NCBI GenBank assembly: GCA_012032555.1 | Contig: JAAUSR010000055.1 | Location: 1-35,450, forward strand | Reading direction: 5' to 3' | From: Thioploca sp. | GTDB taxonomy: Bacteria; Pseudomonadota; Gammaproteobacteria; Beggiatoales; Beggiatoaceae | DNA: 35,450 bases | In this document: piece after piece, positions 1 to 7,700 of the stretch | Layout of the letters: each line of letters opens with the position of its first letter | How positions within the stretch are numbered: position 1 is the first letter of the stretch | Position numbers and translations under genes: made by a program | Notes under the pieces: generated by a model | Database searches by the model: none | What the model saw: only the letters and a program-made list of their open reading frames with translations | Told to the model about the DNA's origin: nothing

Positions 1-40
1 AAATTGTTGATTACCGATTTAAGATCAAACCGGAATGTTA

Positions 41-80
41 GCTAAAAGTTTTTAGCGGTTTATTTTATCCAATTTTTATT
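41..80 (+). terminator. Possible terminator of a gene left of the window
   Basis: GCTAAAA (41-47) is complementary to TTTTAGC (50-56) and is followed by a T-rich run. It could end a plus-strand gene lying before position 1, but the loop is only two bases and the area is T-rich anyway, so the call is weak. Confidence 0.2.
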
Positions 81-127
81 TTATTATTTTTATTTTAATT
101 AAAATAGATTGTTTATTTTTCTCGTTA

Positions 128-250
128 TTGCGCATTATTGCTGTTCAGTTAAAAAATCTACTCTCCCTCTTTTACTTCTCGCTTAGTTTTAATGCGTTAG
201 CCTTGGCTACCGAGTTTGGAAACGAACCAAATAATATTCTTGGTGTTTAG
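128..250 (+). pseudogene. Possible N-terminal remnant of a secreted protein
   Basis: This frame opens at a TTG (128-130) and reads a hydrophobic stretch, LLSLFYFSLSFNALALATE, that looks like a signal peptide with an ALA-type cleavage site. It stops at TAG 248-250 after only 40 codons. No Shine-Dalgarno stands out. The DNA after the stop reads coding-like in another frame (KRANQAEAQIIELQQ) until it runs into the palindrome at 324. I read it as the leftover 5' end of an exported-protein gene. Chance cannot be excluded. Confidence 0.25.
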
Positions 251-323
251 CGACTTCTAGAGGAGAAACTAAGAGAGCCAATCAGGCTGAAGCTCAGATT
301 ATTGAACTGCAACAGCCGGGTAG

Positions 324-351
324 GGTGGGCAAAAGCGAAGCGTTGCCCACC
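324..351. repeat. Palindromic hairpin element, loop AGCGAAGCG type
   Basis: GGTGGGCAA (324-332) pairs with TTGCCCACC (343-351) around a loop containing AAGCGAAGCG. It shares its loop with the elements at 1904, 29710 and 35158, although its arms differ. Confidence 0.7.
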
Positions 352-458
352 AAAATGGTGTAACTCCACCTGAAGGTAGGCAACAAAACACGTCACCTAC
401 CCTATGCAAACTTGAGCGATTCTTGAGAAATTCAAGTTGTATTTTGAATTAGCCAAGT

Positions 459-491
459 AGGTCGGGTTAGGCGTTAGCCGTAACCCGACCT
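459..491. repeat. Palindromic hairpin element, GTCGGGTTA arms
   Basis: AGGTCGGGTTA (459-469) is a perfect 11-bp partner of TAACCCGACCT (481-491) across an 11-base loop. The same arms recur at 1904-1937 and 16044-16138. Confidence 0.75.
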
Positions 492-653
492 GTTGATATT
501 TCTTGTCAAATCAATTCTTTTTCCGATGTAGCTCGCGTAGGTTGGAGTGAGCTTCTTGCGAACTCCAATAATTTATCGTTGGTTCTGTAAATCTATCCAA
601 ACCGGGAGTAAGCTTATGCGGGAACCGGTTTGCAAACGGTTCACGAACGTTTG

Positions 654-712
654 GTTGATCACCGCTGCCTACCCAAAACGTTTGGGACGGGGTTACAAAC
701 CCTGTCCTGCTG
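654..712. repeat. Direct repeat, copy 1 (partner at 1521-1580)
   Basis: The sequence starting GTTGATCACCGCTGCCTACC is repeated at 1521 with few differences over about 58 bases. It contains GGGACGGGGTT, a 3-base ACA loop and a complementary arm. The arm is partly degenerate in this copy and perfect in copy 2. Confidence 0.7.
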
Positions 713-883
713 GGGAAACGAAGCCCGCATAGGATACGCTAACTTTGGAAGAAGAAAAAAGCATAGGGTGGATAAAGCATCAACCGCCCCCTACCAACAT
801 GAAAATTATGGTGTATGGTGCTTTGCTTATACACCTATACACTCTACGTGGATAACGCGCTCTACCCATCTTACTTTTGCTAT

Positions 884-1402
884 TTATTGAGCTATCGCTT
901 CTGCTTTATCATTTAAATAGAAAATTTGATCACCATCTAATTCAACTTCAACTAAATAGTAAACGTAGTTTTTTCCCATGTTGACGTTAAGGTCGTCATA
1001 AAAATATAGCGACGCCATCCCTTGAGCTGGTATCAGTTGGTTAGTTATTCGATGCAATTGGATATATTGGCCTTTATCCTTTTTAAGAAATCGCCATAAA
1101 TGGAAGCTACCACTATCAATTTCAGTACCAGTTTCCCATTCGACACGAATACCACCTGGAATCGTTTTAGCTTTGAAATATTTAAGATTGACCCCTAAAC
1201 TCGGATCATCTTCCGGAGTAAGAACTTCAATTTCATCTGCCGTCCCTTGATTAGCTACTGTCAGCTTAACAAACCGAGCTATTACTGGAGTTAGATGAAT
1301 TTGTAATGTTTCATCATTATTAATGATACCATCGAAGTTAAAGTCTTCTGAATCAAATACCTGAAAGTATTCGCTTTCATCATTACTGTCATCTTCATTA
1401 CT
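884..1402 (-). pseudogene. 5'-truncated remnant: EF-hand-like loop plus FN3-like secreted domain
   Basis: The minus strand is open for about 172 codons from 1402 to TAA 884-886, but TAG (1403-1405) precedes it and no start codon lies near the 5' end. Reading inward it gives an acidic stretch, an EF-hand/dockerin-like loop DFNFDGIINNDE, and then a beta-domain around GGIRVEWETGTEIDSGSFHLWR. That last motif matches the WETATEIDNAGFxxWR type of fibronectin-III-like domain at the C-terminus of surface proteins. The intact gene at 2730-3296 has the same domain (LQWKTKAELDNAGFFVWRG), so the two are paralogs. The 5' part of this copy is gone. It may still be the end of a gene split by frameshift, but nothing upstream supports that. 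Confidence 0.6.
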
Positions 1403-1520
1403 CTAGCTTATTGATTAAAAAAAAGCTAAATCAACTTTTTTAAAACTAATTTAAGTAAGAACACAATCTCCCACCCCCGTCAAATATTTTTTGGTAACCC
1501 ATTTAGTGATACTGCCAACC

Positions 1521-1580
1521 GTTGATCACCGCTGCCTACCAAAACGTTTGGGACGGGGTTACAAACCCCGTCCCGCGTCC
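1521..1580. repeat. Direct repeat, copy 2, with perfect 11-bp hairpin
   Basis: This is the second copy of the repeat at 654-712. GGGACGGGGTT (1550-1560), loop ACA, and AACCCCGTCCC (1564-1574) form a perfect 11-bp stem. It abuts the pseudogene fragment beginning near 1583. Confidence 0.7.
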
Positions 1581-1582
1581 CG

Positions 1583-1825
1583 CTGAGTGAGTTAAAACAA
1601 GCCGGCGTAATTTTTCGTGGGACCTATGTTGATTCAGTATATGAACCCAATCCGCCAAGGATTTGTTTTACTATAGAAGGTTTTGATGTGAATACCGGAA
1701 ATAAAATAGGGTGGACTTACAAAAATCTGGGGAATACCATGGAATGAAGTTGTAAAGAAACTGATAATCCTAATTGTGTTAAGTATGTTCCGGAGAAATA
1801 TCTTCCTAAGACTTGTAAACCATAG
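1583..1825 (+). pseudogene. Gene fragment with an in-frame TGA
   Basis: One plus-strand frame reads coding-like: LSELKQAGVIFRGTYVDSVY, then a segment including RICFTIEGFD and GWTYKNLGNTME. A TGA (1745-1747) interrupts it. The same frame continues for 25 more codons with a Cys-bearing tail (SCKETDNPNC, ending KTCKP) to TAG 1823-1825. There is no start codon at the left edge, which abuts the hairpin repeat. I do not recognise the family. The unbroken frame either side of the TGA points to a nonsense-mutated remnant of a secreted protein. Confidence 0.5.
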
Positions 1826-1903
1826 AATATGACAAGTCAAGTAGGTTAGGAGCGGTTTTTGGCGCCGTAACCCAACCATAACTTTGATGAAGAATTAAAT
1901 TAA

Positions 1904-1937
1904 GTAGGTCGGGTTAGCGAAGCGTAACCCGACTTAC
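1904..1937. repeat. Palindromic hairpin element, GTCGGGTTA arms, GCGAAGCG loop
   Basis: TAGGTCGGGTTA (1905-1916) pairs with TAACCCGACTTA (1925-1936), with one G.T, around the 8-base loop GCGAAGCG. A more degenerate relative lies just left, about 1843-1878. Confidence 0.75.
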
Positions 1938-1941
1938 CTAA

Positions 1942-2193
1942 CTATTCAAGCGTATACAGGTGCTTATAATCTTCAAGATACAAGACCCCTGGATGAAGCG
2001 GTATAATTTGCTCGTGTTTTAAGGAAACTTCAAACACCTCTATGGGTAAAGTTTCTTCAAGACTCGGCCAACTCACCGAAGGAACACTTAAAAATGGAAT
2101 AGTTAAAGTTTGATCGCTAGGCGAATAAACCGCATGACAATAACGCTCAGCAGACGGTTTGACGACATACTGCAGACACGAAGGTTGATATCC
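1942..2193 (-). pseudogene. Remnant carrying the CHAxYS module (minus strand)
   Basis: The minus strand is open from 2193 to TAG 1942-1944, with TAG 2194-2196 just upstream and no start codon near the 5' end. The product includes ERYCHAVYSPSDQTLTIPFL and ends LYLEDYKHLYTLE. This matches the tail of the plus-strand fragment at 2163-2549 (NCHAVYS...ALPLVKVPSSVTW...VEDYQQF) and the two internal modules of the PKD protein at 3413-4624. It is a 5'-truncated copy that meets the other fragment head to head. Confidence 0.55.
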
Positions 2194-2549
2194 CTATATT
2201 AGATGATGATAGTCACCAACCGACCAATGAGGTAGTTGTATATGAAGGTAAGCTGCAAATGAATAAAGATGGTACCCTAAAAGTATTAACTCAATACTTG
2301 AAACCTAAGGTTGGAGTACTGCCAGATCCTAATTGTCATGCGGTTTACTCATTTAAAAATAAAACCCTTGCCCTTCCATTAGTAAAAGTGCCTTCTTCAG
2401 TAACTTGGTCTTGGTCGCGTTTTCAAGAAGACTCTCTTGAAGAAGTATGGCCTTTCAACTTCTTCACGGTTACTTTAGAACACATTCAAGTTCACCAAAT
2501 TTTAAAAGATAGCAGCTATTTTCTAGTTGAGGACTATCAACAATTCTAA
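2163..2549 (+). pseudogene. Remnant carrying the CHAxYS module (plus strand)
   Basis: The frame is open from 2163 (after TGA 2160-2162) to 2549. The first ATG is at 2259, but the reading upstream of it (VDIPILDDDSHQPTNEVVVY) already looks protein-like and no Shine-Dalgarno precedes that ATG, so the 5' end is probably lost. The product from 2259 would be 96 aa and contains PNCHAVYSFKNKTLALPLVK and a terminal FLVEDYQQF. It is homologous to the minus-strand remnant at 1942-2193 and to modules in the PKD protein. Function is unknown. A short expressed ORF cannot be excluded. Confidence 0.5.
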
Positions 2550-2729
2550 GAAGATTACTTCTTTCTTTAACGGTGGGCAACAACAACATGTTGCTCACTC
2601 TGCAGAATTATGTTATTATTAAAAATTGGTAGGTGCTAGTTTTTGATATTAATGGTTTGGTTACCCTTTTTCATATGGTTATGTTACCTCTATTTTTGGC
2701 GAAGGTATTGATAATAATAGGAGAATATT

Positions 2730-3296
2730 ATGAGTAAATTAAGAACAACAACTTATATCTTTTATATAGTTTGTTTATTAACAAATATAGAGCTTTTAGC
2801 CGATCAGGATAATTGTTGTCGCCTTAGGCATGGTGGCTGTATACCAATAGGAAACAAAACCGAATGCAATAGTATTCCTGGAACTTTCTTTGAATATTCA
2901 CAATGCTGCTCAGAGGGAGACTATATGGGACAATGCAGGCCTGCAGTTAGTCGTAAAGATTGCTACAGACGTGTTAGTTTAGCTACAGTTACCGATTTTA
3001 TGGTTATTCCTATACCAGTTGGTTTTAAATTACAATGGAAAACGAAAGCTGAGCTAGATAATGCTGGATTTTTTGTTTGGCGTGGTATTAAAGAGGAAAA
3101 CGAGTATAAGGATGTGCATCGAGTTAGCGAGCTTATTCCTGCTAAAGGAAATCTTACCAATGAAGCAACTTATTTCTATGAGAATATAATTTCTAACTCC
3201 CAAAAGAAAACGGTTTACTGCTATGGATTAGAAGATGTAGATACTCATGGAATAAGTACTTATCATTATGATTTTATAAAATGTTTCCCTCAATAG
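2730..3296 (+). CDS. Secreted Cys-rich protein with C-terminal FN3-like domain
   Basis: The protein has 188 residues. The start is well supported by AGGAGA seven bases before the ATG. Residues 1-24 form a plausible signal peptide (YIFYIVCLLTNIELLA, then DQ). Residues 29-79 are rich in cysteine (NCCRLRHGGC, QCCSEGD, QCRPAV), suggesting a disulfide-bonded exported domain. From about 86 on comes a beta-domain with LQWKTKAELDNAGFFVWRG, typical of the FN3-like repeat that ends many surface proteins. No catalytic motif is visible. A paralogous, decayed copy of the second domain lies at 884-1402. I infer an extracellular or envelope-attached protein of unknown function. Confidence 0.75.
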   Translation: MSKLRTTTYIFYIVCLLTNIELLADQDNCCRLRHGGCIPIGNKTECNSIPGTFFEYSQCCSEGDYMGQCRPAVSRKDCYRRVSLATVTDFMVIPIPVGFKLQWKTKAELDNAGFFVWRGIKEENEYKDVHRVSELIPAKGNLTNEATYFYENIISNSQKKTVYCYGLEDVDTHGISTYHYDFIKCFPQ

Positions 3297-3350
3297 CACT
3301 TCTTCTAATCTACGAATTTAATTCTCATTGGATTATTGTTCAAGGAGTCG

Positions 3351-3377
3351 GTGCGTTACGGCTGACGCCTAACGCAC
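3351..3377. repeat. Palindromic hairpin element, GTGCGTTA arms
   Basis: GTGCGTTA (3351-3358) pairs with TAACGCAC (3370-3377) around CGGCTGACGCC. It lies between the convergent genes ending at 3296 and 3413 and could also act as a terminator, although no T-run follows on either side. Confidence 0.6.
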
Positions 3378-3412
3378 GCTACTAGCTTGCTTCTAGTAAT
3401 TAACAGAATTTA

Positions 3413-4624
3413 TTAATCACATGACATCGGGAAGAACGTCATGTATTCTGATGGTACGCCATTGGGGAAATTGACACTACACGTCCAGTTGCTTAAATCT
3501 GGATGGTAGATGAAACGAATCGATTTACCAGCAAAACAAGAGAGTACACCATCTGCTTCGCTTTTCATGGTGGCTTCAACATATAACTCTGCTGCGTTCA
3601 AGGTAAAACCTTCGGTGTAGGCGCCCGTGGGTGGTGTTATCACATCTGATAATTGATCGGGCCAACCATCAGAAATAGCGTACTCTGCAACTAACATGTC
3701 GTTGATGGATTCGTAAAGCGTATAAGGCTCCATTAATTGAGCTTGTCGTGCTAGGTCATCTCCACATTCCTGGCAATCATCTCCAGTGCAGCCACAATCA
3801 TCTCCAACACAACAACTATCCCCAACGCAACAATCATCTCCATCACAGCTATACCGAGGAATAGCACTTTCAATCCTAAACACATCACTGAAAGGAATTA
3901 ATTGTAAAGTCGTATCAAAAGTATCTACTGCAAACGGAACTGGTATACCATTAAGAATAGTGAGTAATGGAATATCTAGATAGGGAATATGTAATTGGCC
4001 GTTCAGCGAATAAATCGCATGACACGGGTCAGAATCAGAGGTAATGAGGGTGGTTGGCGACAATATCCGCACATCTTCAATTTCAAATAAATTACTCGCC
4101 TGAATTAATTCTAAACTACCTTCTACCAACACACGTTGCTGTGAGGGTCGATGAATGCCTCCAATCATCGGTATCATCGACATTTCCACAAAAGGCATAT
4201 ACAAAATACCATCTTCCCAGGAATAGGTCGCATGTCCTTTACAATCGTCTAGGCCAACGCTGATGGTACGTAATGCGGTATCGGTATTACCATCATTATC
4301 AGTAACCATCAAGAGAATAGGATAAAGCCCATTTTCGGTAAAATTTAAAGTGGTAGTCACACCATTCCCGATAGTACCACTACCATCAATCCAGTTGTAT
4401 TTCACAATTTTCCCGGCTGAATCATCATAAGAGGCACTCGCATCTAGCTTAACTTCCAATGGTGCCTTTCCAGCCATAGGTGATGCTGAAAATAAGGCGG
4501 TAGGTTTACCAGCCTCATCGCCATAAGCAGTTCCAGATAGAACCATAGCGATACTAACAGCCATAGCCGTTGGTTTTAAACTGCCTGTGGTGGTAAGAAT
4601 CGGTTTTTTAAAATATAATTTCAC
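3413..4624 (-). CDS. Secreted PKD-domain protein with Cys/Asp linker and pilin-like C-terminal domain
   Basis: I start this at GTG 4622-4624 because TGGAGG lies nine bases upstream and the leader matches those of the two genes upstream; a longer frame would need a TTG at 4657. The product has 403 aa. Residues 1-35 are a signal peptide (cleavage near TAYG). A PKD domain spans about 41-124 (LDASASYDDSAGKIVKYNW). Two 'CHAxYS' modules follow (about 128-186 and 200-255). Residues 260-288 are a linker with nine cysteines among GDD repeats. Residues 292-403 resemble the globular part of a type IV pilin: ARQAQ, EYxxxxGWP, VEATMKS, GK, NWTCS, and a terminal PMSCD. The N-terminal pilin helix and prepilin site are absent. 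I infer a surface protein. The pilin resemblance is by motif order only and has not been tested by a profile search. Confidence 0.7.
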   Translation of the reverse strand: MKLYFKKPILTTTGSLKPTAMAVSIAMVLSGTAYGDEAGKPTALFSASPMAGKAPLEVKLDASASYDDSAGKIVKYNWIDGSGTIGNGVTTTLNFTENGLYPILLMVTDNDGNTDTALRTISVGLDDCKGHATYSWEDGILYMPFVEMSMIPMIGGIHRPSQQRVLVEGSLELIQASNLFEIEDVRILSPTTLITSDSDPCHAIYSLNGQLHIPYLDIPLLTILNGIPVPFAVDTFDTTLQLIPFSDVFRIESAIPRYSCDGDDCCVGDSCCVGDDCGCTGDDCQECGDDLARQAQLMEPYTLYESINDMLVAEYAISDGWPDQLSDVITPPTGAYTEGFTLNAAELYVEATMKSEADGVLSCFAGKSIRFIYHPDLSNWTCSVNFPNGVPSEYMTFFPMSCD

Positions 4625-4661
4625 TGTTATAGTCCTCCAGGTTGAGAGATAAATCAACTTA

Positions 4662-4690
4662 GTTGCTGATTTCGAGACGGAATCAGCAAC
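4662..4690 (-). promoter_or_regulatory. Conserved leader hairpin of the PKD gene
   Basis: GTTGCTGATT (4662-4671) pairs with AATCAGCAAC (4681-4690). The same hairpin, at the same distance before a Shine-Dalgarno, precedes the genes starting at 10027 and 14138. It lies between genes, so it could end the upstream transcript, but it also occurs before the first of the three genes. Confidence 0.6.
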
Positions 4691-4744
4691 CCATATGCAG
4701 CTTTGATTACCAGCCGCAAATCTTTATTTAATAGAAATTAAGTT

Positions 4745-7700
4745 TTACTGAGCACAAGCCGCTGTTGGCAATGCCACATCTGCGATAACTCGCTGTGGTT
4801 GCAGCGGTATCTCGATGGCTGTTTTCAGTTCACACCGAGTTGGTTCTGGATCAAAGGGATATAAACCCAAACCAGTCGCATTGGGAATACCCAATAGCAA
4901 GCCTTCGGTTGCGGTCATTTCTACTACGTTAATTGTGTCAGGAAGGTTAGCGCATAGGCGTTCAAAAGCTTCAGCGGGGCGGTTATATTTCCACAATTCA
5001 TTCTTGACTACCCCTAAGAAAACTTCATTCTCGGTTACAGTGAAACCCGCTAAAGGCACTTCTTCTAAGGGGCGCACTAGTTGACCTTCGCCAGTGGTGG
5101 GATCAATTTGAATTAACCCCTGTCCCTCAGCCCAACCCCACAAGATACTACCATCCGGGCTAAAGGCCAATTCACTGACGTTATCAAAGGTGGTATCGCC
5201 TACCCAGCACAGATCACCACTGTGACCATCAACCAGATAAAGGCGACCTTTATGCTGCTGTTCAGCGGCTTGAGCACCAGAAACCGCATAAAGACGATTG
5301 GTTTGCGGATGAATCGCCAACGCTTGCAGATCATAACCTTTATACAATGGTCCTAGGTTTTCAACCGCATACGCTTCTCGATTAAAAGTAAATAATTGTG
5401 AATTATTGAGACTATCCTGGTCGAGAATTTCATTAGAAACGGCATAGAATTGACAACCAACCGGGGGGATATTCGCTGCCGGCGGACATTGTCCGGGAAA
5501 AGTAGGCGTTCCACCAACCGTAGTCACACCACTCGGTGAGACCAGAGAAAGGGTTTGTTCACCACCCTCAGCGAGTAAAGTTAAATCCAGGGTAACTAAG
5601 GTAAACGGTTCGGTAACAAATTGACCATTCCATACCACCGCTACAAAATCAATCGTTCCCAGAGTATTGTCAAAGCGATTTTGCAGCAAGAAGTCAAGTG
5701 AATGGTTGCCTTCGGTAAGGGAATTAACTTGAACTTGTTGCGGGTCAAAATGGAGGTGAGCTGAAGCAGAACCTACTGGTTGATCAGCATTCGCATAAAC
5801 ACGGATAGGAACTTCAAAGCGCGAACCGACTGTTAAATTCTCCGGCACAGATAAACTAAAGGCTTCACGACTATCTCGTGGACGATGACCTAATTTAGGC
5901 GTGGCAGTAGATTCACCACAACTTTGTCCGGCTTGACCATAATTGTTGGCTAACAACTGGGCATCAGCTATTCCAACACAACCATCCGCATTGAAATCCG
6001 CATTAGCATTATAATTGGGATCCCCCTCACATTGATCTTTACTCAAATAAACCTGCACAAAATCCATCAAATCAATATGATTATCGTCATCGGCATCGCC
6101 TTCTGATAAAGTTCCAAAATCAATGAATTCACTGGTTAATGGTACAGTAAAAGTCACTTGATTTTGTAAAGTATGGGCATTTTTAACGCAGAGGGTGTAA
6201 TTGCCATTAGCTAGTGCTTGCGGCAATTGACCTTGACCAGATTCATTGGAAGTCACTGTACCGGTAACATCTCCGGAAAGTTTTAGCATGGTAATCCAAC
6301 TGGGGTGCGGCGGTGTGGCATGTTCTTGGAGATTAACTTGATATTTTAATTGGCATTGGAAAGTTACTGGGATATCGGGAACGGATTGTGGTAGTTGTTG
6401 GCTTCCAGAAATAATTAAGGTATTGTTGGGATCAAAATGTAGCACCGTACTGCCACTGTTTCCTAAAGCCGTTAGATTTAGTGTCACCACGTTAAAATTA
6501 CCAAGCGGTGGTGCCTGGATGAAACTAGCAGCCCCAAAATGAATATAACCATCCGTGTTATTAAAATCGGTTTCCAAAGCAAAATCTAATTGACCATTAT
6601 TAGTAACCCTATTTACTTGAAGTTGAGTGGGATCAAATTCTAAATAGGCTTGTACCGCATTAGTGGATTGGGAAGAGGGTGCTATGACTTGAAGCGTCAC
6701 TTCAAAGCTTTCTCCCGAGCAAATAGAAAGTGAATTGGAACTGGCTGTTAATCCAGATTCTAGAACATCTATATCACATTTATCACCTCTGCCATTGCTA
6801 TCTGAATCGGCTTGGTCCGGATTATAAACGGCTGGACAATTATCTTGTTCATTCGGAATACCATCGCTATCGTCATCGTTGACTGCCTTGGTTTCTTCAG
6901 GCGTTGCTATGACCATTTGGGTCGTTGCCAGGACTGATGAGTCAGCTACTGAAGTTGCGGTAAGGGTGACGGTATCAGTAGCATTAAGCGTAGCGGGTAA
7001 AGTTACGTTGAGTACTAAATCAATACTATTTAATCCGTCTATTTCTACCGCCGTGGGTAATCCCTCTAACGTCCAACCGGCAATATCAGTTATATTTAGC
7101 TGGTAAGTATCTAATTCAGCTCCATTATTAGCTAGGGTTAATTTTACCGGTAAGGTACTACTGGGTTCACCGCTAACTTTACCCGCGCCAGTTAAAGACA
7201 CTTCACGCAGAACTTTATTGGGGCCAACAACAATGTCATCAGCCTGGATCAGATCGGTAAGTAAGGTATCTTCATCGAGTACAATCGTGTCAGCAAAAAG
7301 TTGTACTTGACCTTCGGCTTGTAGAAGGGTACCGGTCGAGCCGCTAAAGTTAATGACACCACCCTTCCCAACTGCTAGAGTAATATCACCAGTAGCATTG
7401 ACAATTGTACCGCTTAGATTACTGAAATCTAATAAAAAGTCCTCGCCACCATAGATGGCTACATCACCACCACTCACCTGGGTAGGCGCCGCTGATAAAT
7501 CAATGAGATTGGGTTCAATTCTGACCCAACCATCATCGCCATTGTGACCACCACTGGTAATACAATTAGTCCCACCATAACCCGCTTCATGTTGCCCGCC
7601 GCTAAGATGAACATCGGGTAAAGAAACTAGCCAGAGATTGCCACCACGACCACCTTGTTGTGGTGCGGTCGCCTGTGGATGACAGTTGCCACCTTGACCC

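Larger units (their letters stand above)
1..883. other. Intergenic, repeat-rich stretch with decayed sequence
   Basis: I see no intact gene here. The stretch holds a possible terminator hairpin (41-56), a signal-peptide-like remnant (128-250), palindromic elements at 324-351 and 459-491, weaker ones near 542-568 and 600-630, and the first copy of a roughly 58-base direct repeat (654-712). Short open frames at 547-732 and 630-890 run through these repeats, lack a convincing Shine-Dalgarno and have no protein-like composition, so I do not call them. Confidence 0.6.

Noticed and set aside
547-890. Two overlapping plus-strand open frames of 61 and 86 codons
   Set aside because: They run through hairpin and direct repeats, have no Shine-Dalgarno, and their composition is not protein-like.
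1745-1747. In-frame TGA as a possible selenocysteine codon
   Set aside because: The gene has no start, no SECIS-like hairpin follows immediately, and the fragment lies among other decayed genes, so nonsense mutation is simpler.
1634-1879. Minus-strand frame of 81 codons
   Set aside because: It lies opposite the plus-strand gene fragment 1583-1825 and extends into a hairpin repeat; the plus frame reads as real protein and this one does not.
3786-3983. Plus-strand frame opposite the Cys-rich linker
   Set aside because: It is the antisense shadow of the GDD/Cys repeats, which make low-complexity PQQS sequence.
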